Assembly (NCBI GenBank): GCA_027604705.1
Contig: JADHYV010000017.1
Location: 62,001 to 126,000, forward strand
Reading direction: 5' to 3'
Origin: Allomyces arbusculus
Taxonomy: Eukaryota > Blastocladiomycota > Blastocladiomycetes > Blastocladiales > Blastocladiaceae
DNA: 64,000 nt
Part shown: positions 21,980-34,048 of the stretch, piece by piece
Position numbering within the stretch: the stretch's first letter is position 1
How the letters are laid out: each line of letters starts with the position of its first letter
Translations under genes and position numbers: made by a program
The notes under the pieces: generated by a model
What the model saw: the letters and a program-made list of their open reading frames with translations, nothing else
Database searches by the model: none
What the model was told of the DNA's origin: nothing

Positions 21980-24900
21980 ATGTACTTTGCCAGCGGCACG
22001 CCCCGCGTCGCGACCGTCGCCGACGAAGACTTGGAGCAGCTCGATGTCCACGCGACGCACTTCGCGCAGCCCGACCGCACCATCCTCGCCGTGCGCGAAA
22101 ACTGGGACGCGTCGCTGTTTGCCACGCTGAGCATTCGCGCGCTCTACCTGTGGACCAGCAAGGTTGGTTGGTCAAGTGCTGCAATTCCTCAATGCACCAG
22201 AGCAACTCGACTGATTGGGGTTGCGCGCGCCACGACTGCGGTCATGATTAGCCGACCGTCGTGATTTCCAAAGTCTACCGAAGCGTCGACGACGTCGACG
22301 AGTACGGCGAGAATGAGCGGCTGTTCTGGAAACTCGACTCGTCCATGATCGGCGTCATTGTAAGCATTCTCGCTCGGGATCTGGTGAGTGTAGTGAAGCA
22401 GCAGTAAGTGCTGATTGCCGCTCCTCCGACAGACCCGGCGCGGATTCCTGCTCTTGTACAGCCTGCAAGTCACGGACGGCGCGCGCGTCTTTGCGCCCAA
22501 TTTTCAGCAAGTGCACCATTTCAGCGTCGGGCCCGGCGAGGCCGCGGGGCTCCCGCTCGTCGAGCTCCTGTTCCAGGCGCGCTTCTTGGTCGAGTCAGGC
22601 GGCATCTGCAGGTGCGCACTGACCACGACGACCGCTGGATCGCACGGCGTGCTGGAGCTGAACTGGCCACAGTGGGCTCTTTGTAGAGGACGAGGTGATT
22701 GTCGCGTCGCGCGCCAACGGCTCGATTCACACGATACATTTCGACGGCGACCAGATTGGCGCGGAAAGCATTCAGCTGCACGAGGTCGATGGGTTTGCGG
22801 ACGTTGGGGCCAGTACGAGACCGCTCTCAAACGGATCTGTGTTTCCTCCACGCGCCTGATTGCTGACCACTGGCATCTCAGGTGTCTACGTCAAGGACGT
22901 CGTGTACTCGCGCGAGTTTAACGCCTTCTTTTGGCTCCTCTCCGACGGCCGTTTGTTTACCGTCAAGCGGCATGTCGACGACGACGGCCCGTGCCCCGTG
23001 CCTCCTGCCCAGGGCAATGTGACGGTGCCAGCGGCACCCGAAAGCGGCTACGATACTTCTCCACCAGCTCCCCGCACCGGCGGCGACGACCATGACGACG
23101 CGGCATCCGACGTCCCGAGCAGCGAATTCGACTCAGAGGTTGACTCCAACTCAGCGCGTGGCACTTCCGTCGAGAATGCCGATTCCGTTGTCGACGATTT
23201 CGCCAACGAGTCGACGCCCGCGCTCTCGGCATGGACCTCCGAGGCGTCGCTGCCCGCTGCCGACGATTCGCCGCCACTGACCTACCGCTGGGCAGGCCAG
23301 CGTGTTGGCGACGGCCCCTACGTGGCGCTCTCCGTAAACGCGCGGTTCAACTTGATCAGTCTCGGCCGCGCCGACGGCACCTACGAGCTGCACGAGTGGC
23401 GCAAAGCGGCATTTTTTGGCGAGGTGATGAGCGAACCATGGACGCGTCGTGTCTCGCACGTGGCGGATCTGGTCGTGCACACGGGCCGCAATGCGATCAG
23501 CTGCATGGCGTGGAGCTGGGACGGGATGGCGCTCATGATCGGGTACCATTCGTGCGGGTTTGTCGTCGTGTCGACGTACGGGTACCCGCTACTCGTCGCG
23601 ACCAAGAAGGCCGTGATCGCAGCCAATCCTGGGTGCGTTGCGGTTGATTCTGTTCGATCTGCGCGTCGATGATGACTGACGTGATGTTCCGCTCATGGTA
23701 GCGAGACTGTTCATATGGACTCGTACCTGTTTGGCGTCAATTCTGCGTTCTGGGGCTGCGGGTGCTTTGATCTCTTCGTCTTGCCGACCAATGCCATGGA
23801 GGACGGTACGACACTCGTGTCGATCCCCACAAGATGCCCGAACGGTCGTGCTGACTCGCTCTGTCGCAATCGTCTAGCCACGTCCAGCGTTCTCTACATG
23901 CTCCCGTATGTTCGGTCGGCGGCCGCCAACAACCAGCTCGCCGATAATTTTGCCCACCCGCTTCTGATCGGGTCCGACGCGTGCAGTCTTCTTGCCGAAA
24001 CCAGTGTCGAGGCCCTCGACGGCCCGCTTCGGCAAAAGCACATTCGGTTCCCGAACATGTACATTTCCGAAAACTGGCCCGTCACGGTACGTTCGGTTTG
24101 CGTCTGCCTGCGACAAAGCGAATCGAGAACTCACTATGGTGACATGTAGATTGCCGCGATTGACGCCAAGGGCCGTAACCTCGTCATTGGTGGTCGCCGC
24201 GGCCTGGCCCTCTTTTCGCGCGAGCTCGGTCGGTGGAAGCTCTTCTCGAACCACCAGCAGGAGCAGTCGTTTGTGTGCCGCGGCGTGTGCTTTGTGGGCA
24301 CGCACTTGGTCACGCTCGTGCAGCTCGTCACGTCCGAGTTTCGGGTCCGTTCATACTGTTCCATTGGCCCCTTTTTGCAGCTCCCGCCTGACACATTTAC
24401 GCGGAGCTAGCTGTGGATGTTTAACCCGAGCAGCAGCCTTGACCTCAACCTGATGTGCGATCAAGTCGAGTTGCCCATGGATTCGCCGTCGTTTTTGGCG
24501 AGCATCGGGCCGCAGGTCGTGGTCATGTCGGCCGGCGGGGACGTAGTCGAGTACTGGATCGATTCGACCAACGAAATGTTCCAGATCGGGCGACAATGGG
24601 CCCTGCCCGAGACGATTGATGCGGTCAATGTCATGGCTGTGCGCCGGCTCGGGCGTGTCAATGGGCCGTTGGTCGTACTCGCTGCCGGTCAGCTGGTCGT
24701 GTGCGATGACGCGGACGTTATGCGGATCGGGTCGCCCACCGTGACCGCGGTCGCGAGCAACGTCGAGGCAATTATCGCCGTGAATCGCGTACGCGGGTGC
24801 CCGGACCCATTTGTTTGGACGGTGAGCCGCGATCAGTGCCGCGTACGTTCCCCCCCAATCCTGTACCAGTCGTTCGCTGTCTTACCGGCTCTTTCGCGAG

Positions 24901-26937
24901 TAGGTGTTTGTGAACGGCCAGCAAGAATTTGCCATTCCCATGGACTCGGTGCTGCTCAGTACGTTGCGCGTCATTCCTAGTCTGCTCTTGCATGAAGGGC
25001 CGTGCTCACTGGATCCTTGTGGTTTCACTAGCCGTCGTCGGCAAGTACGGGATCATGATTGGCGTCAACGAGGCCGTCATGTCGCGCCCTAGCTTCGACA
25101 TTCTCACCTACGAGACGACCACAAAGGTCCGCGTCGACTAGCTGTCCTAACCATCCATCGAAAAATGACTGACCTCCATAATTCGGCCGACTGTCTAGAC
25201 GAGTCTCTTCATCCATTTTGTCACCGAGTTCCTGCTCCGCGCGCGCGGTCTCGAAGCCGCCCAGGACTTTGCCGACCAGTACCTGCACCTCGGGTACCTA
25301 AACCACGCACTAGAAATGCTGCTGCATCGCGTGTGGGAGCGCGAGGCCGACACGTTTGCCGGGTTCAGCGACCAGGCGCTCTTGCCGCGCGTCATTCAGT
25401 TCTTGCGACATTTTGACGACTACCTCGACATTTTGGTCAACTGCACGCGCAAGACAGAGCTGTCGATGTGGGATTACCTGTTCTCGATTGTGGGGAGCCC
25501 GCAGGCACTGTTTGAGGTTCGTCAGCGGATTTTCGCGTCGTCGTTTGCGTGTTGCCGGTCGCGCTCACCCACGCTCGTCGCCGCGCTAGGAATGCCTCGA
25601 AGCAAATCGGCTCCACACTGCGACGGCATTCTTGGTGATCCTGCACAACATGGAGTCGCACTCGCTCAGTGGCAAGGTACGTTGATCTATTTCTGTTTGT
25701 TTATCGCTCACTGCACGATCCAGATCTGACTGTCAATCCACGTTGTAGGACTCGGTCCGGTTGCTCGAAAGAGTGCTACAGAGCGAGAACTTTGAGCTGA
25801 CACGCGATCTCGTACGCTTCCTACGCTCGATTGCGGGCAAGGGCGCGAGCGTCCGGCTCTGGCAGAACCGCAACGACGCCATGTACATTCACAAGTCGAG
25901 TTCGTCGCACATGTCGCTGTCGGCCATGGCCACCGGGGACCAAGAGGATTCTTGCGTACGTTGAGCGCACTTTCGTGGTTGCCTGGCCGTGGTCACATCT
26001 CACCGCCAAGTGTAGCTGTACCTGGAGATTCTGATCAGCCGGCACGCGCGGAAACTGCTGCAATATCATCGGCTCAAGTCGCTTTACACGATGACGCGCA
26101 CGCTCGACTTCCCGCTCGGCCCCTGGCTCGCACGCGAGCGGTACGCACTTTCTCCACCAGGACCAGATCGATTCACGCCGCCCCAAGTCGCTGACTCCCG
26201 CTTCCACGACCCCATGTAGCAATCGCGGCGCGGTCCTCAGCAACCACCTGGACGCGCTCAAGGCGCTCCACCGGCAATTCCAGTGGCCGTACCCAACCGA
26301 GTTCCATATCATCCCCATACCTGCGGCCGCTGACGCGGCCCCGCGGGCCGGCTCCGCGCCTGACCCGACCCCCGTCTCGCACGCATCGCCGCTCCTCCGG
26401 CGGCACTCAATCAGTGGTCTCCCCGACGGCCCCGTCGCACCGACCGGCTCCCCTGCGCTCCGCGCCGCGGCGCTCTCCCCCTCTCCTTCCCGCGGGCGCG
26501 CCGGCAGCCCACCGCTCCCGACACGACGCGCGCTACGCAGCACGTCGCGCGCGCGTTCGCCACCACCGCCGACATCGGCGTCGTCGCAGTCGGCCTCATC
26601 ACGCACGCCGTCGTTGCGCACGCGGCGGTCGTTTAGTCTCGTCGAGGCGCACGTGTTGCAGCCGGCACCGCCCGGGTCGGTCGCGGCCGTGGATCACGAG
26701 ACGGTGCGCGCATTGCGCCGGATCATGACCGAGGCGCAGTGTTTTGGGTGGGCGATGCTCTTGTCGACGCTGCTGCTGGACTGGCGCGCGGTCGTGGAAA
26801 TGGTCATGCAGTATGGGTTGGCCGACGAGTGGGCGCGCGTGCGTGCCGCGCTGGTGGCTGTGGAGAGTGAAGGGTACCGCGCGATGGCGAGGGTGATTGA
26901 CGAGCGGGTCGCGACCGACGGAGCGCGGCGGGATTGA
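21980..26937 (+). CDS. RIC1: RIC1, subunit of the Ric1-Rgp1 Rab6/Ypt6 exchange factor
   Basis: Ric1 and Rgp1 form the guanine-nucleotide exchange factor for Ypt6/Rab6 at the Golgi. The gene has about a dozen exons. The start MYFASGTPRVATVADEDLEQ is followed by RTILAVRENWDASLFATLSI, the conserved RIC1 N-terminus. The N-terminal beta-propeller part includes FWLLSDGRLFTVKRHV and CMAWSWDGMALMIGYHS then GFVVVSTYGYPLL. Further blocks are HMDSYLFGVNSAFWGCG and WKLFSNHQQEQSFVC. From about 25200 comes the RIC1 helical domain (LFIHFVTEFLLRARGLEAAQ, HALEMLLHRVWEREADTFAG, RHARKLLQYHRL). A Ser/Pro-rich disordered insert (about 26320-26630) precedes a final helical segment (ITEAQCFGWAM-like: MTEAQCFGWAMLLSTLLLDW). 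The exon joins I tested keep phase, including CAG|TGGGCTC near 22672. Confidence 0.92.
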
Positions 26938-27270
26938 TGGCTCGTGTTGGGCCAGGATGATTTGAATCAGAGAGATGTCTTTCCGTCGTGATTTGTCATT
27001 TTATTGCCCTCAACGTTCTGAGAAGTCGTGCTCGACACGGCAATGCTCGCATGCTTTTGCTATTGCGGCTTGGTCTTTCTGTCGAGTCCACTGTCGAGTC
27101 CGCTGACGAGTCCGCTGTCGAGTCATTGCACTCACCGTGCTTGAACCGCATGGTTGAGTATCAAGAGAATGCCCAGTGGTGGGAGCGCTCAACACATCGA
27201 GACAGCATGAGGAAAACAAGTTTGTCAAAGAAATTGGTTTTTTAGACCTCGCAACACACGACGCCGCTTT
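26938..27270. other. Convergent intergenic region (RIC1 / uL13)
   Basis: 333 nt between convergent stop codons. It holds a short tandem repeat at 27079-27126. A plus-strand frame (26988-27245) runs through it but shows no family motif and is not called. Confidence 0.55.
27079..27126 (+). repeat. Four imperfect copies of a 12-nt tandem repeat
   Basis: The unit is close to GTCGAGTCCGCT, repeated four times with single substitutions, in the spacer between convergent genes. A plus-strand reading gives VESTVESADESAVES, but no gene is supported. Confidence 0.7.
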
Positions 27271-28311
27271 TCAGTAGCCGAACGCCGACAGCTTCTCCTT
27301 GATGGCCGAGACGTTCTTCGACGCGGCCGCCTTGGCGGTCGCGGCCGACTTCTTGGCCTTGGCCTTCTCGAACGCAGCCGTGCCCTTGGTCTTGCGCTTC
27401 TCCTCGAGCTTGGCAACGACATCAGCGTACTTCCAGCCAACCTCGGCCGAGAGACGGCCGACGCGCGTGAACTTGCGACCAGGCTTGAGGCGCAGGACAC
27501 GGAGAGCCGAGGGCACAACCATGCGCTTGACGCGGTCGTAGGGGGCCGGGACACCCTCGAAGACCTTGAGGCGCTGCAGGGCGGCGGCACCGCGCGGCGT
27601 CTTGTGCGGGACCATACCGCGCACGGCCTTGTAGAAGATGCGCGACGGGGCGCGGAAGTGGAACGAGCCGCGGGCCGGGTTCACAACGCAGCGCTTGCGC
27701 AGGTAGGCATGGTAGCGCAGCTTGTTGCGGAAGAAGGGGCCGGCAATGTTGAGCTCCTCGCAACGCACAATGACGATCTTCTGGCCCGACAGCAGCTGCT
27801 TGGCGACGATCGAGGCAAGGCGACCGAGGAGGTGGCCCTTACCGTCGATGACAACGACCTAGTTTTGGGGGAAAGGAAGTGGTGAGCGAACACGGTTGCG
27901 GAGCGGGAAGAAGTGCACCGCTTGCCGAGGAAGCGCAAGCTCGCTTGCCCGCAAGGCGTCCGCCGCATCGATCAGGCTGCTCCGCGGCCCGGCCAACTCC
28001 GAGGTCGCGCTGAGCACGCAGAAACGCGGATAGCGCGTCCAACCAGCCCGACGGGTGCACAGGATGTCATTGGTGGATGACCTCTCCGCGCAAGTCACCA
28101 GGGTGGTCTGCCCGCGGCTTCTGCAGCGACGGGCGCGCGCAATCGAGGCCGCGCAGGGGTCGTCGGCGGGCGAGCGCCGGTCGGGCCAGCGCTTCATCGC
28201 GGCCGTGGTCGCGAGGGAGCGGCTGAGGGCGAACGGGCGAGCGGGAGCGGCTCACGGCAAGCAAGCGGGTGGGGTGGCGAGGATGAGGCCGACCTTCTGG
28301 AAAGTGCTCAT
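27271..28311 (-). CDS. RPL16: Cytosolic ribosomal protein uL13 (RPL16/RPL13A)
   Basis: A structural protein of the 60S subunit. Exon 1 (28311-28294) codes for only MSTFQK. A 435-nt intron follows, and exon 2 (27858-27271) supplies the rest, for 201 residues (yeast 199). Family blocks are [58 protein letters not shown] and a Lys/Ala-rich C-terminus ending SAFGY. A very short first exon plus a long first intron is typical of fungal ribosomal protein genes. No clear C/D-box snoRNA was seen in the intron by eye. Confidence 0.96.
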
Positions 28312-28766
28312 GGCTGAAACGGTCCAAAGGGCCAAATGTTTGGTGGGAGGGAGAGCGGCACAGGACGGGGCGACTTGGTTCAAGTCGTGCGGTGCCGTGT
28401 GTGTGTTGCTGCCGGCGCCGCGGCCTCCTCGGAGATGCACGCCCCCGCGTCGCAGCGTCGCGTGCCGCCGCGTGTACTGTTGCCATGTGGTCAGCCGGTG
28501 TTGCCATGCGGTCCTTGACGCTGCAGTGCGCCTCCCTGCCATTTGCACTCTGGCAACGCGCCATGCCGCTCGCCTGCCACAGCCATCACCCACTGATCAC
28601 ACCACCTGGCACGCCGGGAGACGCTGTCCCCCACCGACGTCCACCTCGCCGTCTTCGTCTTCTCGTCCGTCACAAGTGCACCAAGCTCGACGTCATCTCT
28701 CCACCAACCCACCACACTGACATTGCCGCGAGCAGCTGCATTTGCGTTTCCACTTCTCCGACCACC
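28312..28766. other. Bidirectional promoter region (uL13 / Nup35)
   Basis: 455 nt between two divergent start codons, carrying the promoters and leaders of both genes. No gene is seen. Confidence 0.6.
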
Positions 28767-29650
28767 ATGCAGCAGCCCCCAGCGACCCCGAGCCATGGTG
28801 CCGCCGCGCCCATCCCGACCATGCCCGCCTACCAATGGGACGTTCTGCCGCGTCGCCCGCGCCCTTCTTCGCCGACCTCGGTCCCGCCCGGCCTCGACCT
28901 GCCACCATCCACCACTTTCCGGGAAGCCTACGCACCCTCGGCCACCAGTGCAGCCGCCGGTATCGACAACGTCCCGCCACCTGCTCGTGTGGTACATTTT
29001 GTTTGCCAATGCCGTGCCTCGTCTCGTCCAAAAGTACTTACCGGCTCTCGCGCACCTAGACCCCTTTCAGCGACCCGTTCCGCACCACGTCCGCTGCCGC
29101 CACTGCCGCACCTTCCGCACCCGCACCGCGCCTCCCGCCCCTCGGCGCGTCGGCGCGTCCCGCGACCCCCCTGACGCGCCCGACGACGACAACCGTCACC
29201 GCCTTTGCGCCCGTCCCCATTTCCGGCGACCGTGTCGCCAACCATTTCGAGCAGTACGGCCGCGTAACCGACGTCGTCGAGGCAATTTCCTCTGCTCCCG
29301 GTGCCGCTGCAGGCAGTACTTGGACCGTCACGTTCGCATCGCCCGATGCCGCGACCGCGGCCCTTTCTGTGCCCACGTTCCTGCTCGACGGTCGCGTGCC
29401 CGTGGGCGTCATGCCTGTGCCGAGCGAGGGGGAAACGGTCGCGGCAGCAAAAGAGACGGATGCGGCACCGCCCGTGCCCATGGCCGTGCAGGCGTCGCCG
29501 ACCAAGTTGTTCAAGTCGGGTGGGATGGCGAAGCCACGGTCGACGTTGCACCAAGACTCGGCCGCCGATTTGAGCGCGTCGCTGTTTGTCCCGCCGACGA
29601 CCGACGAGCCCGGGTTCTGGGGCGCCGTCAAGAGTTTGCTGCAGTGGTAG
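28767..29650 (+). CDS. Nucleoporin Nup35/Nup53 family
   Basis: Nup35/Nup53 is a structural nucleoporin that links the inner ring to the pore membrane. Exons about 28767-28991 and 29060-29650 give about 271 residues. The N-terminal third is Pro/Ser-rich with WDVLPRRPRPSSPT. The Nup35-type RRM lies at about 117-195 (TTVTAFAPVPISGDRVANHF, then EQYGRVTDVVEA, then STWTVTFASPDAATAAL). The end, DEPGFWGAVKSLLQW, is a short amphipathic C-terminal helix like the one that binds membrane in Nup53. The donor could be GTGGTA (28989) or GTACAT (28992), changing the protein by one residue. It is shorter than yeast Nup53 (475). Confidence 0.85.
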
Positions 29651-29871
29651 TTGAATGGGACAGACGGGTGCACGCAACGTACAGTGCTAAATTGCTGTTT
29701 GTTCGTTTCATGGGATTTGGAGTGCAACACGATCGATTTTGGCCGATGCAGCATCGAAACATAACACGAAGAGAAGCGAAGAGTAGGCCGAGAACGCAAG
29801 AACACAAAGCAACCGCTATTCACGTTATTTGTTAACTAGAGCCGAACAACCAACACGAAAACCCGACTGCT

Positions 29872-31116
29872 TTACAGAATCGCCGGCGTGTCGCCAAGTG
29901 GTGCGCCGACATACGCGTTCCGCTCGGCATGCGGCATCGCCTCCGTGTCGCTCGGCAACGGCGGGTTCACGCGCGTATGCAGGTAGTACTTGAGCAGCGC
30001 GTCCTTAGCGGCCTACACAAAGCAATCAGGCGGTTAGTTTTCTCCAGATTCTCTCCATTCTCCATTGCCGCAAGAATGGAGCGTCCTAAATCCGTACCCG
30101 GTGCTCGGCCATCTTGATGGAACTGCCCGCGCCCTCGCCAATCTTATCGAGCCCCGAGAACGCTCCGACCACAAACACGGGCGCCGAACTGTGCCGTCCC
30201 GTCTCGTGCAGCATGCGCGACACGGGCCGTTCCCGGCCCTGCCGCTTGAGCAGCGCCGAGAGTGCACGCTTTGGTTCGTCGAGCGGCAGTAGCGGCGTCA
30301 AGTCCATATCCTTGGCCAGGAGCGCGGCGTGAATAAACTTTTTGGCCGCCACGGGACCCTGCGCCTTGTAGAGCGCGCCGATCAGGGCCTTGGTGATTTT
30401 GGCCTGCATGCGCGCCTCCGAGTCCTTACTGGAGACTTCCTGCAGATGGTCAAAAGGTGCCGTGTCAGGGTCACAGGGTGAAGAAGCCGCGCAAGGTGAG
30501 GGAAAAACGGGGCCGAACCTGGGGCTCCCAGCGCATCACGTCCTGGACGCCAATGCTCTTGCCGAGCAAGCTGAGCGTCGCTGTCGACGTGTAGGCGGCC
30601 ACGGCATCACGCAGCGTCGCTGGTGGCAGGTTCGGGTACTTGGCGTGCAGGTACTCGGTCACGTACAGGTCAAGAACCTGTTCGCCTGGAGAGAACGAAG
30701 ATCGAGAGGTGTAACGATCAGCACTCGAATCCACGAGCCAGTGGAATAGCGTTCGCCGCGAAGAATCGAGGCTCGCATACCGAAATACTGGAGCTGCTCC
30801 GAATGCGGCACCTTGCCGTCCTTGTAGGTCTTGTGCGTCGTAGCCTGCTTGAGCAGCTTGGCGCTGAAATTGAAGCCAGTGCGCGCCAGAAACGCGGCCT
30901 GAGCCGGCGTCAGGTCGCCGCGCTTCGGAGCGGTCGAGGTTTGGGTGGCCAAAGCGCGAACCGAGGTTGCTAGTGACCGCAAGCAGCAATCGCCGTGGTC
31001 AGATCACTTGAAGATTCGGCACAGGGCACTGATGTTGATCACTCACCCTGAGCAATCCGGAACGTGGCGGCAGCGGGCCGCGCCAGGGCGAACAGCGAGG
31101 AACGGGCGCAGGACAT
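29872..31116 (-). CDS. Mitochondrial large ribosomal subunit protein mL44
   Basis: mL44 (yeast MRPL3) is an RNase III-fold and dsRNA-binding protein of the mitochondrial ribosome without RNase activity. Exons 31116-31047, 30969-30781, 30685-30519, 30439-30098 and 30012-29872 give 302 residues. The N-terminus (MSCARSSLFALARPAAATFR) looks like a mitochondrial presequence. The RNase III-like part has LLKQATTHKTYKDGKVPHSE then QLQYFGEQVLDLYVTEYL, without the catalytic E-L-E-F-L-G-D signature. The C-terminal dsRBD has APVFVVGAFSGLDKIGEGAG then SSIKMAEHRAAKDALLKYYL. One donor is GTTCGG. Confidence 0.88.
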
Positions 31117-31623
31117 GATCGTTCACGACTTGCAGCGGGTGTTGATATGAATTGGCGGAGACTGGAACCGAAATTGGGTCGTTTGATATCGGCCGGCACA
31201 AGTTGAACGTGGATCTCGTGCAATCAAACTGGTCCCTTGAGCAATTTCCGGTCCAGTCGAGCGGCTGCGAGTGGACAGCGTAGTCTGGTGACGCTCTGGT
31301 CGGTTCGCACTGTCGTTACGTAGCTCGCGGTGTTGCCGAATGATGGTTAGCCAGCAGCAAGTTGCACGGGAGGGAACGAAAGAGCAAAGTGATCAGAGGT
31401 GCTTTAGGATCACGCGCCATCACGCCGACTGTCTCCCGACTCACCGCAACCGCTCCAACTCTGTCTCCCTGTGCTGATCACCTCCACGGACTGCTCCAGC
31501 AGACTGCGCCGCCCGCGCGCGCGGTTGTCGACAACCAAAGTGCTGGCCGAACGGCAACTCGCGCAACCAACAGCAATCAATCTGCGTTCGACCAAACTGC
31601 TGCAGCTCCATGATCAACGCTTG
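31117..31623. other. Bidirectional spacer (mL44 / PIG-C)
   Basis: 507 nt between the mL44 start and the chosen PIG-C start. The PIG-C frame is open from 31471, so part of this may be coding if an earlier ATG is used. Nothing else is recognised. Confidence 0.45.
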
Positions 31624-33235
31624 ATGTCCGCCCGCTTGACCGTGGCCGCTTCTACGCCACCGCCGTCTTTCCGACGCGCCCGGCGCGATTTGGTCTTTGC
31701 CAGCAATGATCCAGCTCCTGCGACGACAAGGAACCAACTGGCGAGCGTGGCACACTCGCCCAGCTCGAGCCGTGGCCATCGACATGCCGGATCAAGCCGC
31801 GGTGGATCCAAGACGCGCAGGAAACGACGGGCGTGGCGAAAAGTCCTCTATCTCAAGCAAGACTACCCAGACAATTACGTCCCGCCGTCGTTTCTCCACT
31901 CGTTGCGTCGAAATGGTCAGTGTCCACGTCCCGGTTGCTCTCCACCAGCGTGTTTGGCTCAACGAACTCGAACGCGACTAGCATTCTAGTCCACGTCCAT
32001 GTGCCCGAATACTGGACCTTGGTCGCCAAGACGTTGGCCGTCACGTACCAGGTCGCGACCGTGGTCCTGTTTGTCGGCGTGTTTATCCATTTGCACGACG
32101 GCCGGCTCGATCCGCTCGTTCTGGTCGCTGCAACGGCGAGTCTGCTCGCGGCTGCGTGGGTCGGGTTTTTCGTCACGTCCTCGAGCCGCGGCGACAGCAC
32201 ATTTCCGGCTGATCCGACGACGCTGGCGACGAATCGAGCCGCAACGCCATCGCCAGCACGACCACCTCGACGACCGACGAGCGATGGGCGACCAGGCTCG
32301 CCCATGCTGTCGGGACGCGACAGTGCAGGTGGCATTCGCAGCGCTCGCGACCAGACATCGACCGCTAAATCCGTAATCATCCTGGTCGCCGTTGTCCTGG
32401 CCCTGTCGCCGATTCTCAAGACGCTGACCATGGACACCAGCAGCGACTCGATTTGGGCGCTTGCGACGCTGTTCTTCATTTGCCACTTGCTCATGTCCGA
32501 CTACCGCGCGACACGATCCGCAGCGCTCACGTACTGAACCGCACGACGCAATTTCTTGCACACCTGTGGTCCTCTAAGGGGGAGAATGTGACGTTCCTGA
32601 CCCCTAGCACACGTCAACAGGTTCCCCGGTTCCATCGGCACCAACCTTGCCATTTTCGCGTCGGTGTTGCTCGCGTCGCGACTCGCGTCGACCATGCACG
32701 TCTTTTCGCTAATGCTGCTCGCCGCGCTTGCGTTTATCGTGGCCCCGTGGCTCCGACGAAGACTCTCGGTTCGTAGTCTCGCTCCTGAGCCTCGTATTTA
32801 ATCGTTTGGCTGACTTTGACCGGCTTGTATGATATTTTCCAGGTGGACAAGCCGCTCGCGACCCCAGTCATGGCCGCGACGACCATCACCACCGTGGTAC
32901 TCGTGTACTGGCCGATATCGTTCGCAACGATTGCCGGGTTTTTGCTGTTGATGGCGACGCTCTCGTTTGGCACGCCCGCATGGCTCCAGCATTTGCATCG
33001 GTTCAAAAGGTTCGGCATTTTCTATTTCTTCTTGACGAGGTCGAGCTCGGACTCATGGTTGTGGATTATCCGCGCTCGCGATAGTACGCTGCATGGGCCG
33101 TGGGACCAAGCAGTCGTTTTGCTCGATGATGACTACGAGTCTGATTGGGGTCCGCCGCGGTCATCCATGTCGACGCCGCCACCACCATCGGTGTTGGATG
33201 AGAGGTCTGACACGAGGTCATGTTTGTCGGAATAG
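31624..33235 (+). CDS. GPI2: GPI-GlcNAc transferase subunit PIG-C / GPI2
   Basis: A membrane subunit of the complex that makes GlcNAc-PI, the first step of GPI-anchor synthesis, on the ER. Exons 31624-31915, 31990-32530, 32621-32768, 32843-33009 and 33085-33235 give 432 residues. WRKVLYLKQDYPDNYVPPSF matches the family N-terminus (WQKVLYERQPFPDNYV). Several membrane segments follow (TYQVATVVLFVGVFIHL, VIILVAVVLALSPILKTLT, GTNLAIFASVLLASRLAST, AATTITTVVLVYWPISF). The C-terminal signature LHGPWDQAVV matches IHGPWDEA. A Ser/Pro-rich cytosolic insert (about 32190-32360) and an acidic C-terminal tail make it longer than human PIG-C (297). An upstream start at 31471 is possible. Two introns use GTTCG donors. 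Confidence 0.9.
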
Positions 33236-33402
33236 ATTGCAGTTTGTGCATGCTGGTGTGAGCCGGCGTGGTGCTCACATGGAGCGCCAGCAAAAGACTG
33301 AACGGGCAGAAAATTTTCGACCGGGAGCCTCAGGCGACAAAGAAAGCCAAGATTGCCAAGAAATTTGGTTTTATCCAGTCCCTCGCAACTATCCGGGCAC
33401 CC

Positions 33403-34048
33403 TTAGTGGATGGCCGACCAGACGCTACACACGAGGGAAAGGAAGAGATCCGTTGTCAGTTACTTGCTCCAGGTCAGACAATATTGTCGAGCAGCAGCAA
33501 CAAACGCACTTCTTGAGGTAGCCCGACTGCTGAGCGAGGCGGTTGAGCGAGTCGTCCGACTCACCGGCGCGGCGGACGGCACCCGAGAAGGCGAACGTGT
33601 GGAAGTCGCCGGTCATGACGCCGTTCTCGTCGACATCGGCAATGTTGATCTGGACCGACGAGTGGTCCTTGGCGGTGATCAGACGGCCAGTGGCGGAGCT
33701 ATAGCGAGCGGGCGAGGGATTGAGCGGGTCAGTATTGAGCGCTTGAAGGGGGCTTGCGGCTCGTTGACGTCGTCGGCTCGCGCACAGTGCGAGGGGCCAC
33801 TTTTCAACGCGACAACGGCGGTATGCTCCGTAAACTCTCAGGAACGCTTGTCGGCGGCCAACAAGCGAGAGCACAAAGCAAGCCATCGTGAAGCGATAGG
33901 CAAAGCGACCCAGCGTCGGAGCGAGCGAACGGCGACGACTGCGATGGGGGCGACCGCGCGACGGTGGGACGGCGAGAGGCAGGCAGGGAGATACCGACCA
34001 CTTGCGGGGGATGTACAGGTCAACGATGTCGCCCTTGTCGTTCTGCAT
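33403..34048 (-). CDS. RPS21: Cytosolic ribosomal protein eS21 (RPS21)
   Basis: A small 40S protein. Exons 34048-33999, 33698-33510 and 33424-33403 sum to 261 nt, or 86 residues (yeast 87). It begins [20 protein letters not shown], continues with [20 protein letters not shown] and [19 protein letters not shown], and ends VWSAIH (yeast VWSYSR). The last exon is only 22 nt and would be missed without the homologue. The 300-nt first intron is long for this window. Confidence 0.95.

Noticed and set aside
26988-27245. Small plus-strand frame with VES/SAD repeats
   Set aside because: It lies between convergent genes, encodes a short tandem repeat and has no sign of being a protein.
29301-29573. 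Alternative frames inside the Nup35 gene
   Set aside because: Overlap the RRM frame and have Arg/Pro-rich shadow composition.
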